A DNA stretch of 64,000 nt from Vibrio crassostreae 9ZC13 (GCF_000272045.2 NZ_AJYZ02000041.1:856903-920902), one strand, 5' to 3'; positions 36,619 to 45,628 are shown, numbered from the stretch's first letter. The notes: generated by a model not told the origin, from the sequence alone. Translations and numbers: made by a program.

Positions 36619-38313
36619 TTAAAGGCGACGAAGTTCTTCGTTTAGCATAGGTAAATCAAGCTTCTGCTCTTTGGCACATTGCTTGGCAATATCGTAACCT
36701 GCATCAGCATGACGCATAACGCCGGTTGCTGGGTCATTGTGAAGTACGCGAGCAATACGCTGTGATGCATCTTCACTGCCGTCACAACAAATCACCATGC
36801 CTGAGTGTTGCGAGAAGCCCATACCAACGCCACCACCGTGGTGCAAAGAAACCCAAGTTGCGCCGCCCGCTGTGTTCAGAAGGGCATTCAATAGAGGCCA
36901 ATCTGATACGGCATCTGATCCATCCATCATGCCTTCTGTTTCGCGGTTCGGGCTTGCTACTGAACCTGAATCTAGGTGGTCACGACCGATAACAACTGGT
37001 GCTTTCAGTTCGCCATTTTTCACCATTTCATTGAATGCTTGGCCTAAGCGTTCACGATCTTTCAAGCCAACCCAACAAATACGCGCTGGCAGGCCTTGGA
37101 ACTGAATGCGTTCACGCGCCATATCTAGCCAGTTATGTAGATGTGGGTTGTCTGGAATCAGTTCTTTTACTTTTTGGTCTGTTTTGTAGATGTCTTCTGG
37201 GTCACCAGATAGTGCCGCCCAACGGAAAGGACCAATACCTTCGCAGAATAAAGGTCGAATATAAGCCGGAACGAAACCTGGGAAATCAAACGCGTTTTCT
37301 ACGCCTTCTTCCAGTGCCATTTGGCGAATGTTATTACCGTAATCCACGGTCGCTGCGCCGCGGTATTGCAGGTCTAACATCGCTTGTACTTGAATCGCCA
37401 TAGATTGCTTAGCGGCTTTCACCACTTTTGCTTCATCAATGGAGCGCTCTTGTGCGGCTTTCTCCATCGTCCAACCTTGCGGCAAGTAGCCGTTAAGAGG
37501 ATCGTGGGCAGAGGTTTGGTCAGTCACCACATCAGGTGTGATATTGCGTTCAACTAACTCTGGGAAGACGTCTGCGGCGTTACCTAATAAGCCAACAGAG
37601 ATTGGCGTGTCTGACTCTTTAATCATTGCCATCGCTTCATCTAAGCTGGTGGCTTTTTTGTCTACATAGCCAGTACGCAAGCGGTAGTCGATTCGTGATT
37701 CATCACACTCCACTGCGATCATTGAGAAGCCAGCCATCGTTGCAGCAAGAGGTTGAGCGCCGCCCATTCCACCAAGACCGCCCGTTAGAACCCACTTGCC
37801 GTTTGCTTCACCTTGGAAGTGCTTCTTCGCGATAGCGACAAAGGTTTCGTAAGTACCTTGAACGATGCCTTGTGAACCAATGTAGATCCAGCTGCCCGCG
37901 GTCATTTGGCCGTACATCATCAAGCCTTCTTTATCGAGCTCGTTGAAGTGTTCCCAGTTCGCCCAGTGTGGAACAAGGTTCGAGTTAGCGATCAGTACGC
38001 GAGGTGCGTTTTTATGAGTCGGGAACACGCCCACAGGTTTACCGGATTGAACAAGTAACGTTTGGTCGTCCTCTAAACGCTCTAATACTTCAACAATTTT
38101 GTCATAACATTTCCAATCACGTGCCGCGCGACCAATACCGCCATACACAACCAGTGCATGTGGGTGTTCTGCCACATCAGGGTCTAGGTTGTTCATCAGC
38201 ATACGCAGTGGTGCTTCTGTTAACCAAGATTTAGCGCGCAAAGTGGTGCCGTGAGGTGCGCGAATTTCGCGAGTCGTGTCGAGACGAGGGTCACTGTTGT
38301 GGTGTTCCGTCAT
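36619..38313 (-). CDS. hutU: Urocanate hydratase
   Basis: This 564-residue NAD-containing enzyme converts urocanate to imidazolonepropionate. Conserved features include the NAD-binding glycine-rich segment TGGLGGMGGAQPLA, the catalytic-region GFSQHSGMVICCDGS with the family cysteine, and GPFRWAALSGD. The length is typical. It lies 14 bases before hutH. The space to hutG upstream carries a hexanucleotide repeat. Confidence 0.97.
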   Translation of the reverse strand: MTEHHNSDPRLDTTREIRAPHGTTLRAKSWLTEAPLRMLMNNLDPDVAEHPHALVVYGGIGRAARDWKCYDKIVEVLERLEDDQTLLVQSGKPVGVFPTHKNAPRVLIANSNLVPHWANWEHFNELDKEGLMMYGQMTAGSWIYIGSQGIVQGTYETFVAIAKKHFQGEANGKWVLTGGLGGMGGAQPLAATMAGFSMIAVECDESRIDYRLRTGYVDKKATSLDEAMAMIKESDTPISVGLLGNAADVFPELVERNITPDVVTDQTSAHDPLNGYLPQGWTMEKAAQERSIDEAKVVKAAKQSMAIQVQAMLDLQYRGAATVDYGNNIRQMALEEGVENAFDFPGFVPAYIRPLFCEGIGPFRWAALSGDPEDIYKTDQKVKELIPDNPHLHNWLDMARERIQFQGLPARICWVGLKDRERLGQAFNEMVKNGELKAPVVIGRDHLDSGSVASPNRETEGMMDGSDAVSDWPLLNALLNTAGGATWVSLHHGGGVGMGFSQHSGMVICCDGSEDASQRIARVLHNDPATGVMRHADAGYDIAKQCAKEQKLDLPMLNEELRRL

Positions 38314-38343
38314 TTTGGAATTCCTTCTGTTTCACGTTATATC

Positions 38344-38382
38344 GTTGTAGTTGTAGTTGTAGTTGTAGTTGTAGTTGTAGTT
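38344..38382. repeat. Hexanucleotide microsatellite (GTTGTA)x6 between hutG and hutU
   Basis: Six perfect GTTGTA copies plus half a unit, followed by two ATCGGT copies, lie in the 90-base gap between hutG and hutU. The repeat starts 30 bases upstream of the hutU start codon, in the mRNA leader. Confidence 0.95.
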
Positions 38383-38403
38383 ATCGGTATCGGTATAGCT
38401 GGA

Positions 38404-39432
38404 TTAGTCGCTGGCCATTGCACTGGCAATATCCCAACATAAACGAGCCGCTAATCGAGCCGTTTGGCCATCGACGTCGTAGTCTGGGTTGTATTCCGCT
38501 ATGTCCGCGATAATGAGTTTTTCACTGTGTTGGAAAATCTGTTCTAGAAAAGGAGCAAGCGCTTCATAGCTCACGCCTCTTGCCGCTGGTGCACTTACGC
38601 CCGGCGCAGTAGCTGCGGGGAAAACATCGAGATCAATGGTGAGATAGAGATAATCACACTCAGCGATGAATTTTTGTAACTTGATCAGTTGAGCGACTTG
38701 ATTCACTTGGGTCATGTTGCGGTCGTGTTCATACCACACGCCCAGTTGGTCAGCTTTGTTAAACAGCGCTTTGGTATTGCTGGCGGCACTCACACCAAGA
38801 CAAGCGTAATGAAACGGCCACTGATGTGTGTGGCAGTAATCACTTATCTGGTTAAATGGTGTGCCTGAGCTCGGTTTAACATCGGTGATGTCGCTTTCAA
38901 ATTCACGAAGATCAAAGTGAGCATCAAAATTAACGATGCCGATCTTAGGATTGTGTTCTGATTGAATTTTATTTAGGTGCTCAGCGAGACCTTGGAACGT
39001 TGCCCAAGCCACCTCGTGACCACCGCCAAGGGTAATCACTTTGTTGGTTGCTAAGGCATTGGCAATCACAGAAGCACACTGTTTTTGGCTGACTTCTAAT
39101 TGACCATCATTGCACTCGATATCACCAAGATCGGCGATGTGTGCGTCACTGTGCCAAGCCATATTCGCCAACGCTTGGCGTATCAAGTTAGGTGCTTGTT
39201 TCGCGCCCACGCGTCCTTTATTTCTTGCAACACCGGCATCGCTGGCAAAGCCTACCAAGGCGATATCACCGTCAGTCAGCTTGTCACTTAACTCACTACT
39301 TTGCACTTGCTTGGTAATGTGATGAACGCGAGTACCGAGTGCGCCATCTTCAAGATCATTACGTCCGGTCCACACAAAGTTATGCACGGTTGTTGCGTTC
39401 TCTTGGATACCGTTGGATTTAGATTGAGTCAT
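38404..39432 (-). CDS. hutG: Formimidoylglutamase
   Basis: This 342-residue ureohydrolase-family enzyme cleaves N-formimidoyl-glutamate to glutamate and formamide. The dimanganese-site motifs are present: GGGHEVAWATF, NFDAHFDLREF and TIDLDVFPAATAPGVSAP. The frame extends to 39477, but the ATG at 39432 follows GAGGT at good spacing and starts the family-like sequence. The chosen start overlaps the end of hutI by 14 bases, so the genes are coupled. Confidence 0.95.
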   Translation of the reverse strand: MTQSKSNGIQENATTVHNFVWTGRNDLEDGALGTRVHHITKQVQSSELSDKLTDGDIALVGFASDAGVARNKGRVGAKQAPNLIRQALANMAWHSDAHIADLGDIECNDGQLEVSQKQCASVIANALATNKVITLGGGHEVAWATFQGLAEHLNKIQSEHNPKIGIVNFDAHFDLREFESDITDVKPSSGTPFNQISDYCHTHQWPFHYACLGVSAASNTKALFNKADQLGVWYEHDRNMTQVNQVAQLIKLQKFIAECDYLYLTIDLDVFPAATAPGVSAPAARGVSYEALAPFLEQIFQHSEKLIIADIAEYNPDYDVDGQTARLAARLCWDIASAMASD

Positions 39433-40669
39433 GACACACCTCGCCATTAACAATGCGTTTATGCAGGTGAGGAACACCGACTTGATAGCTTAGATCTGCA
39501 GGGTGGTCGATGTTCCAGATAGCCAAATCTGCGGCATAACCGATTTCGACTTTGCCTTTGGTTTGTGACTTACCAATGGCAGCCGCCGCGTTACAAGTTA
39601 CACCGCGTAGCGCTTCTTCAGGCGTCGTACCAAACAGGGTGCAGCTCATGTTCATCATCAGCGTTAAGTCTGCAAAGGGAGATGTGCCGGGGTTTAGGTC
39701 GGTCGCGATCGCCATTGGAATGTTGTGTTCACGAAGTAGGGCAACGGGCGGTTGTTGAGTCTCTTTAAGGAAATAGAATGCACCGGGTAGCAAGGTGGCA
39801 ACTGTGCCTGATTCAGCCAGCGCTTTGACTCCGGTTTCATCAAGGTATTCAACATGGTCGACAGAGAGTGCGCCGTATTTAGCTGCGAGCGCGCTGCCAC
39901 CCATATTAGAAAGCTGTTCTGTGTGGCCTTTAATCGCGAGCCCGTGTTCTTTGGCTGCGGCAAATACACGTTCGGTTTGTTCTAGGTTGAAGCCGATAGA
40001 TTCGCAGAACACGTCAACTGCATCGGCAAGCCCTTGCTCTGCAGCTTTAGGAATGATCTCTTGGCAAACCAGATCGATATAGCTGTCCGGTTGCTCTTTG
40101 TATTCGGGTGGCACAGCATGCGCTGCAAGGAGAGTGGTAGTGATCTTAATTCGGCGATGATTTTCTAACGCTTTAGCTGCACGTAACATCTTGAGTTCGT
40201 CTTCAAGTGTTAAACCATAGCCCGATTTTACTTCGATGCTGGTTACGCCACTTCTTAGCAGGCCATCGAGTCTAGGTAGTGCCATTTCAACCAGTTCAGA
40301 CTCTTGCGCTGCGCGTGTTGCAGTGACTGTCGCAAGAATCCCGCCGCCTTGTTTGGCGATGTCGGTGTAAGAGATACCATTCAAACGCTGTTCAAATTCG
40401 TTGGCACGATTACCCGCAAATACGAGGTGAGTGTGGCAATCAATCAGACCTGGGGTGACGAGCTTGTTCTTGCAATCATAGGTGATGTAATCCTCAGAGT
40501 TATTAGTGCTCGGTTGTTCTACCTCATAAGCATGAGCCTCATGGTTTGAACAAGAGATAGACACGATCTTACCGTCTTCGATAACGATATCTTGAGGGGA
40601 AGAGGGCTGATAACCGTCGGCTCCCGAACTCATGGAGACCACTCGTGCGTTTCTGAGGATCAAATTCAT
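39419..40669 (-). CDS. hutI: Imidazolonepropionase
   Basis: This amidohydrolase of 416 residues opens the ring of imidazolonepropionate. Metal-binding and substrate motifs are visible: TPGLIDCHTHLVFAGNRANEF near residue 75, the VKSGYGL segment, KGHTEQLSNMGG and ATDLNPGTSP. The ATG at 40669 lies four bases after AGGTGA and is preferred to the GTG at 40675. It is the first gene of the I-G-U-H transcript; a HutC-like palindrome lies 30-39 bases before its start. Confidence 0.96.
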   Translation of the reverse strand: MNLILRNARVVSMSSGADGYQPSSPQDIVIEDGKIVSISCSNHEAHAYEVEQPSTNNSEDYITYDCKNKLVTPGLIDCHTHLVFAGNRANEFEQRLNGISYTDIAKQGGGILATVTATRAAQESELVEMALPRLDGLLRSGVTSIEVKSGYGLTLEDELKMLRAAKALENHRRIKITTTLLAAHAVPPEYKEQPDSYIDLVCQEIIPKAAEQGLADAVDVFCESIGFNLEQTERVFAAAKEHGLAIKGHTEQLSNMGGSALAAKYGALSVDHVEYLDETGVKALAESGTVATLLPGAFYFLKETQQPPVALLREHNIPMAIATDLNPGTSPFADLTLMMNMSCTLFGTTPEEALRGVTCNAAAAIGKSQTKGKVEIGYAADLAIWNIDHPADLSYQVGVPHLHKRIVNGEVCHDSI

Positions 40670-40698
40670 AATCACCTAGATCTTTGCTAAATATTAAA

Positions 40699-40708
40699 TG
40701 TATATACA
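40699..40708 (-). promoter_or_regulatory. Probable HutC operator upstream of hutI
   Basis: The palindrome TGTATATACA (within ATGTATATACAA) lies between the hutC stop and the hutI start. It resembles the TTGTATATACAA-type sites of HutC/GntR regulators, and a close relative lies before hutC itself. Confidence 0.6.
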
Positions 40709-40782
40709 AATAAATAGGCTAAACGCTGACCTGAATCAAGTTGATGTTGCAAAAATGTGATCGGCGATCAGGATGATGTTCT

Positions 40783-41496
40783 TTAATCTAGAAGTATCTT
40801 GGAGCTTAATTTGTACTTAGAGCCAGGATGGTAGAGCAATGCAAAGCTGATGAGGCGTTCTTTGCTCCATGTTCTTCTATTCAAAAGTAGGCAAGGTTCT
40901 GATTCAGATAGCTTTAGTGACGTTCTGATTTGAGAGTCAGGAATAATGGCTTCAACCGTGTGCTCGATTGCACTCAACGGGCAGCTTTTTGAAAGGTATT
41001 CATTGGGTGTAGAGGTTGAAAAGTCTTGCTCTAGGTATTTTGGTGCGGCTTGCGAGTTCACCCAGCGCGCTTCCAATTGAATCGGTGTGTTGTCAGCAAA
41101 GTGGATGATTTCACTATAGAATACTTCGGCATTGATCATCACACCTAACCGTGTCGCGGTGCTTTCATCTGCCTTGATGCTCTTGTGCTTGATAACCTGG
41201 CTAGCATACGTTTGACCTCGGTCTTTGATCTCTTGTGCGATGTTGTTGATATCAAGCAGCGGAGATTGCGCTTTTTCGTCTGGTTCACAAACAAAAGTAC
41301 CTAGCCTTGGCTTCCTGATGAGTTTGCCTTCAGACACAAGATCTCGAATGGCTTTATTGACCGTCATTCGACTCACATTGAACTGCTCTGTGAGTTCGAG
41401 TTCTGTGGTGATTTGGTAACCCACTGGCCAGTGACCACTGTTGATATTATCGTCTATGAACTGTTTTATCTGAAGGTAGAGCGGCGCTTTCGACAT
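40783..41496 (-). CDS. hutC: Histidine utilization repressor, GntR/HutC family
   Basis: This 237-residue regulator has an N-terminal winged helix (residues 1-70: PLYLQIKQFIDDNINSG, TELELTEQFNVSRMTVNKAI, GTFVCEP) and a C-terminal UTRA ligand-binding domain (about 90-230) ending in the LLLNRRTWSKERLISFALLYHPG pattern. HutC typically binds urocanate and releases the hut promoters. The gene sits directly upstream of hutI in the same direction. Confidence 0.94.
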   Translation of the reverse strand: MSKAPLYLQIKQFIDDNINSGHWPVGYQITTELELTEQFNVSRMTVNKAIRDLVSEGKLIRKPRLGTFVCEPDEKAQSPLLDINNIAQEIKDRGQTYASQVIKHKSIKADESTATRLGVMINAEVFYSEIIHFADNTPIQLEARWVNSQAAPKYLEQDFSTSTPNEYLSKSCPLSAIEHTVEAIIPDSQIRTSLKLSESEPCLLLNRRTWSKERLISFALLYHPGSKYKLSSKILLD

Positions 41497-41509
41497 AATG
41501 AAACCTTAT

Positions 41510-41521
41510 TTGACTATACAA
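41510..41521 (-). promoter_or_regulatory. Possible HutC autoregulatory site
   Basis: TTGACTATACAA matches the palindrome TTGTATATACAA at 10 of 12 positions and lies 14-25 bases before the hutC start codon. Confidence 0.5.
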
Positions 41522-41677
41522 ATAGAGTAACGGAATTTTTCACGATTTCAACATTTCCTCGGGCAATGTGACCTTATTCAACATAGATGGGGCAAATTGC
41601 TTGATTCTGTGAGGCAAGTGTCGCAAATTGTCACGTAATAACTATTCGTAAATCAGATGATTAGAAAGGGAAATAAT

Positions 41678-42421
41678 ATGTTTAAGAAATTAAAGGCCTC
41701 GTTGGGCATCGGTGCAGCAAAGGTTGATACTGTCTTAGATAATATTGAAGTTTTCCAAGGTGGAGAGTTGTCTGGCAATGTTCACATTGTTGGTGGCGAC
41801 GTTGAGCAACAAATCGACTTGATTAACTTGGTTCTCAACACAGAAGTAAAAGTAGAAACGGAAGACAGTACCAGCTACGAAACCTTTTCACTGGGTCGTA
41901 TTCAAGCGGTAGAGCCTTTCGTTATCCAACCGGGCGAAACCAAACTGGTTCCATTCCGACTTAAGTTAAATGATGAAACGCCAGTCACCGCGTTGAACGC
42001 ACAAATGAACCAATGCCATGTGTGGGTTGAAACCAACCTAGATATCGGCTTTGCGATTGATCCTAAAGACCGTGACTTTATCTCCGTTCATCCACTGCCA
42101 ACAGTCGCTAAAATTATCCAAGGTGTGGAAGCATCGGGCATGGCAATGGTGAAAGCAGACGTAGAGAAGGGCTTCTTAAAAGGCAACAGCTTTGCTTCTC
42201 GCTCTGGCTGTTACCAAGAGATTGAATTTCGCAGCGGCGGCTTTATGAATAACAAAGAGATCGAGCTGTCATTCATCGTAGATGGCTCTATGGTTCACTG
42301 CCTAGCAGAAATCGACCGCTCAATGAGCTTCCGCGGCGACCAATACATCTCATTCAGCTTACCTGCTAATGCGGCCGACTCAGACATTCGCAACGCTGTA
42401 TCAAGAATCATGAGTGCGTAG
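41678..42421 (+). CDS. Spo0M-like sporulation-control family protein
   Basis: The 247-residue protein has the arrestin-like beta-sandwich pattern of the Spo0M family: MFKKLKASLGIGAAKVDTVL at the start, then FQGGELSGNVHIVGGDVEQQI and IQPGETKLVPFRLKL. Spo0M was named in Bacillus, but homologues are widespread in bacteria that do not sporulate, and their role there is unclear. The frame starts upstream at 41657; the ATG at 41678, seven bases after AAAGGG, is the likely start. It has its own terminator. Confidence 0.88.
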   Translation: MFKKLKASLGIGAAKVDTVLDNIEVFQGGELSGNVHIVGGDVEQQIDLINLVLNTEVKVETEDSTSYETFSLGRIQAVEPFVIQPGETKLVPFRLKLNDETPVTALNAQMNQCHVWVETNLDIGFAIDPKDRDFISVHPLPTVAKIIQGVEASGMAMVKADVEKGFLKGNSFASRSGCYQEIEFRSGGFMNNKEIELSFIVDGSMVHCLAEIDRSMSFRGDQYISFSLPANAADSDIRNAVSRIMSA

Positions 42422-42482
42422 TTCCCTTTCTGTTAGTAGTCGCTTTTTCTATTAATAGAGACAAGACAGTACGATTTCTATA

Positions 42483-42502
42483 GCCGAACTTATCCGTTCG
42501 GC
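42483..42502 (+). terminator. Terminator of the Spo0M-like gene
   Basis: A 7-bp stem (GCCGAAC / GTTCGGC) with a 6-base loop and a TTTTTT tail. Confidence 0.85.
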
Positions 42503-42804
42503 TTTTTTGTATTGTAGATAAAGCCAACGAATTACTGATTGAACTATGGGTTAGGCGTTAGAAGGATCTATATAGAAGAGACATTTCAGTCATATAGTTT
42601 TGTGGTGCTGCGGGACTAACATTGTCATTTCATATTATTTCGTTACAATGTTCGGCTACTCACAGATGTGGCATCTGTATTTGCTTCTATGTGGGTATAT
42701 TTATTATGCATATATCCCCAATCAGCGTACTCGTTGATTGAAAGACATATATTAAACATTTTCATGTGTTGCTTGGTGTGCAACACCACTGTAAAGGACA
42801 AATA
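42503..42804 (+). other. thrS promoter and long structured leader
   Basis: About 300 bases lie before thrS. Several potential stems are visible: TGGGTATAT pairing imperfectly with ATATATCCCCA (about 42691-42719), AATCAGCG with CGTTGATT (about 42719-42738, one G-T pair, loop TACT), and the anticodon-arm mimic at 42766-42786. Together they look like the multi-domain operator of E. coli thrS. The promoter itself was not pinned down. Confidence 0.55.
42766..42786 (+). promoter_or_regulatory. tRNA-Thr anticodon-arm mimic in the thrS leader
   Basis: A perfect 7-bp stem (GTGTTGC / GCAACAC) carries a 7-base loop, TTGGTGT. Read as an anticodon loop this has U at position 33 and GGU at 34-36, the anticodon of tRNA-Thr for ACC/ACU codons. 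It lies just before the AAAGGA ribosome-binding site, with the triplet 28-30 bases before the thrS start. In E. coli, threonyl-tRNA synthetase represses its own translation by binding such a mimic at almost the same distance. Confidence 0.75.
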
Positions 42805-44733
42805 ATGCCAATTATTACTCTTCCTGACGGTAGTCAGCGTCAATTTGACAACCCTGTATCAACTCTAGATGTTGCCCTATCAATCGGTCCTGGTCTTGCG
42901 AAAGCTACCATTGCTGGTCGTGTAGACGGCGAGCGTGTTGATGCTTGTGATCTTATCGAAAACGATGCAAGCCTAGAAATCATCACAGCTAAAGATGAAG
43001 TTGATGGCCTTGAAATCGTTCGTCACTCTTGTGCTCACCTTTTAGGCCACGCGGTTAAGCAGCTTTTTCCAGAAGCGAAAATGGCGATCGGTCCTACTAT
43101 CGATAACGGTTTCTACTACGATATCGATCTTGAGCACTCTCTAACGCAAGACGATCTAGAAAAGATCGAAAAGCGCATGAAAGAGCTAGCGAAGACCAAA
43201 TACCAGGTTGTTAAGAAGAAAGTTAGCTGGCAGGAAGCGCGCGACGCATTCGAAGCTCGCGGCGAGACTTACAAGATTGAAATCTTGGACGAGAACGTTT
43301 CTAAAGATGATCGTCCAGGCCTGTACCATCACGAAGAATACATCGATATGTGTCGTGGTCCACACGTGCCTAACATGAGCTTCTGCCAGCACTTCACTCT
43401 ACTTAACGTAGCGGGTGCATACTGGCGTGGTAACAGTGACAACAAGATGCTTCAACGTATCTACGGCACTGCATTCCACGACAAGAAGGCACTTAAAGCT
43501 CACCTTGTGCGCCTAGAAGAAGCGGCTAAACGTGACCACCGTAAAATCGGTAAAGCGCTTGACCTATTCCACATGCAGCAAGAAGCACCAGGCATGGTGT
43601 TCTGGCACCACAACGGTTGGACTATCTTCCGTGAGCTAGAAGTATTTATTCGTCAAAAACTGACTGAGTACGATTACCAAGAAGTTAAAGGCCCATTAAT
43701 GATGGACCGTGTTCTTTGGGAACGCTCTGGTCACTGGGATAAGTACGCTGAAGCGATGTTCACTACTTCTTCAGAGAACCGTGAATACGCTATCAAGCCA
43801 ATGAACTGTCCTGGTCACGTTCAAATCTTCAACCAAGGTTTGAAATCTTACCGTGATCTACCGCTACGTATGGCTGAGTTCGGCTCATGTCACCGTAACG
43901 AGCCGTCTGGCGCACTTCACGGCATTATGCGTGTTCGTGGCTTCACTCAAGATGATGCTCACGTATTCTGTACTGAAGACCAAGTTCAACAAGAAGTTAA
44001 AGCTTGTATTGAAATGGTTTACGATACTTACACAACTTTCGGCTTCGAAAGCATCGTTGTTAAGCTATCTACTCGTCCAGAACAGCGTGTAGGTTCAGAC
44101 GAAATGTGGGACCGTGCAGAGGCTGACCTTAAGCAAGCGCTAGAGGCAATGGACATTGCATACGAGATTCAAGAAGGCGAGGGTGCGTTCTACGGACCTA
44201 AGATTGAATTTACTTTGCATGATTGTTTGGACCGCGCTTGGCAATGTGGTACAGTGCAGCTCGATTTTGCATTACCAGAACGTTTAGGTGCTACTTACGT
44301 AGGTGAAGATAACGAGCGTCACACGCCAGTTATGATCCACCGCGCGATTTTAGGTTCACTAGAACGCTTCATTGGTATTCTTATTGAAGAATACGCTGGC
44401 TTCTTCCCAACGTGGTTGGCGCCAGAACAAGCAGTTGTAATGGGCATTACAGACAAACAGTCTGAATATGTACAAGAAATTACGAAAAAACTGCAAAAAA
44501 GTGGATTTAGAGTCAAAGCAGACTTGAGAAATGAGAAGATTGGCTTTAAAATCCGCGAACATACTTTGAAACGTGTACCGTTCATGCTTGTGTGTGGTGA
44601 CCAAGAAATGGAAGCCGGCGAAATTGCAGTACGTACACGTAAAGGTAAGGACCTTGGCAAATTTAAAGTGGATGACTTTATTTCATACATCCAAGCCGAG
44701 GTTTCAAGCCGTAAGCTCAATCTGGAGGAATAG
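42805..44733 (+). CDS. thrS: Threonyl-tRNA synthetase
   Basis: The 642 residues give the full-length bacterial class II enzyme: an N-terminal TGS domain (MPIITLPDGSQRQFDN, residues 1-60), the editing domain (HSCAHLLGHAVKQLFP, with the His-containing motif near residue 75), the catalytic core with MNCPGHVQIF (zinc-binding Cys) and the class II motif 2 region (FGSCHRNEPSGALHGIMRVRGF), and an anticodon-binding domain at the end. The ATG at 42805 follows AAAGGA. The infC start lies two bases after its stop. Confidence 0.98.
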   Translation: MPIITLPDGSQRQFDNPVSTLDVALSIGPGLAKATIAGRVDGERVDACDLIENDASLEIITAKDEVDGLEIVRHSCAHLLGHAVKQLFPEAKMAIGPTIDNGFYYDIDLEHSLTQDDLEKIEKRMKELAKTKYQVVKKKVSWQEARDAFEARGETYKIEILDENVSKDDRPGLYHHEEYIDMCRGPHVPNMSFCQHFTLLNVAGAYWRGNSDNKMLQRIYGTAFHDKKALKAHLVRLEEAAKRDHRKIGKALDLFHMQQEAPGMVFWHHNGWTIFRELEVFIRQKLTEYDYQEVKGPLMMDRVLWERSGHWDKYAEAMFTTSSENREYAIKPMNCPGHVQIFNQGLKSYRDLPLRMAEFGSCHRNEPSGALHGIMRVRGFTQDDAHVFCTEDQVQQEVKACIEMVYDTYTTFGFESIVVKLSTRPEQRVGSDEMWDRAEADLKQALEAMDIAYEIQEGEGAFYGPKIEFTLHDCLDRAWQCGTVQLDFALPERLGATYVGEDNERHTPVMIHRAILGSLERFIGILIEEYAGFFPTWLAPEQAVVMGITDKQSEYVQEITKKLQKSGFRVKADLRNEKIGFKIREHTLKRVPFMLVCGDQEMEAGEIAVRTRKGKDLGKFKVDDFISYIQAEVSSRKLNLEE

Positions 44734-44735
44734 CT

Positions 44736-45287
44736 ATTAAAGGCGGAAGACGTGGCCAACAACCGGCCAAACAAAACCAGCACCGTTTAAACGGTGACAT
44801 TCGTGGCGTTCGTGAAGTGCGTCTAACTGGCGCAGACGGCGAAGCTGTTGGTGTAGTATCAATCGCTGAAGCGATGGAAGCTGCAAATGAAGCTGGTATG
44901 GATCTTGTAGAGATCAGCCCTAACGCCGAGCCGCCAGTTTGTCGTGTGATGGACTACGGTAAGTTCCTCTTCGAGAAGAGCAAAGCTGCGAAAGAGCAGA
45001 AGAAGAAGCAAAAGCAGGTTCAGATCAAGGAAATTAAATTCCGACCTGGAACTGATATTGGAGACTATCAGGTAAAACTACGCAACCTGACTGGTTTCCT
45101 AGAAGACGGCAACAAAGTGAAGGTAACAATTCGCTTCCGTGGCCGCGAAATGGCTCACCAAGAAATCGGTGTTGACGTTCTTAATCGTTTGAAAGCGGAT
45201 ACTGAAGAATTTGCAGTAGTCGAATCTTTCCCAACGAGAATTGAAGGTCGCCAGATGATCATGGTGTTGGCCCCTAAAAAGAAGTAA
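44736..45287 (+). CDS. infC: Translation initiation factor IF-3, ATT start codon
   Basis: The 183-residue protein prevents premature joining of ribosomal subunits and checks start-codon choice. The gene starts with the rare codon ATT at 44736, seven bases after GGAGGA, giving the family N-terminus MKGGRRGQQPAKQNQHRLNG. A standard-start scan would wrongly begin 27 codons later at 44817. Non-standard ATT is the basis of IF-3 autoregulation in E. coli and is conserved here. The N-terminal domain, linker (KAAKEQKKKQKQ) and C-terminal domain (KFRPGTDIGDYQVKLRN) are complete. Confidence 0.96.
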   Translation: MKGGRRGQQPAKQNQHRLNGDIRGVREVRLTGADGEAVGVVSIAEAMEAANEAGMDLVEISPNAEPPVCRVMDYGKFLFEKSKAAKEQKKKQKQVQIKEIKFRPGTDIGDYQVKLRNLTGFLEDGNKVKVTIRFRGREMAHQEIGVDVLNRLKADTEEFAVVESFPTRIEGRQMIMVLAPKKK

Positions 45288-45309
45288 TTAACGGCTTTGC
45301 AAGTAATTA

Positions 45310-45336
45310 AACCCTGCAGCCTCAGGTTGCGGGGTT
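45310..45336 (+). terminator. Terminator or attenuator between infC and rpmI
   Basis: An 11-bp stem with two G-T pairs (ACCCTGCAGC / GTTGCGGGGT) and a 5-base loop, followed by TTTTA. The rpmI leader that follows could also be part of the L20 feedback site known in E. coli; I cannot delimit it. Confidence 0.65.
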
Positions 45337-45391
45337 TTATTCGCCCTAATTACTATGTTATTAACAACTCAACAATGCGGAGTTATTCATC

Positions 45392-45586
45392 ATGCCTAAG
45401 ATGAAAACCAACAAAGGTGCTGCTAAGCGTTTCCAGAAAACTGCTGGTGGTATTAAGTTTAAGCACGCTGGTAAACGTCACATCCTGACTAAGCGTACTA
45501 CTAAGAACAAGCGTCAGCTACGTCCGAACTCGATCCTTCCTAAATGTGAAGTTGCTCAAGTTCTACGTATGATGCCATACGCTTAA
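45392..45586 (+). CDS. rpmI: Ribosomal protein bL35
   Basis: The 64-residue, very basic protein has the L35 pattern MPKMKTNKGAAKRFQKTA and GKRHILTKRTTKNKRQLR. It is a component of the large ribosomal subunit. It lies 42 bases before rplT, in the conserved infC-rpmI-rplT order. Confidence 0.98.
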   Translation: MPKMKTNKGAAKRFQKTAGGIKFKHAGKRHILTKRTTKNKRQLRPNSILPKCEVAQVLRMMPYA

Positions 45587-45628
45587 TTCTTTTTAGTTTA
45601 TAAATTCGTTTAGTTTAGGAGAAGCATA

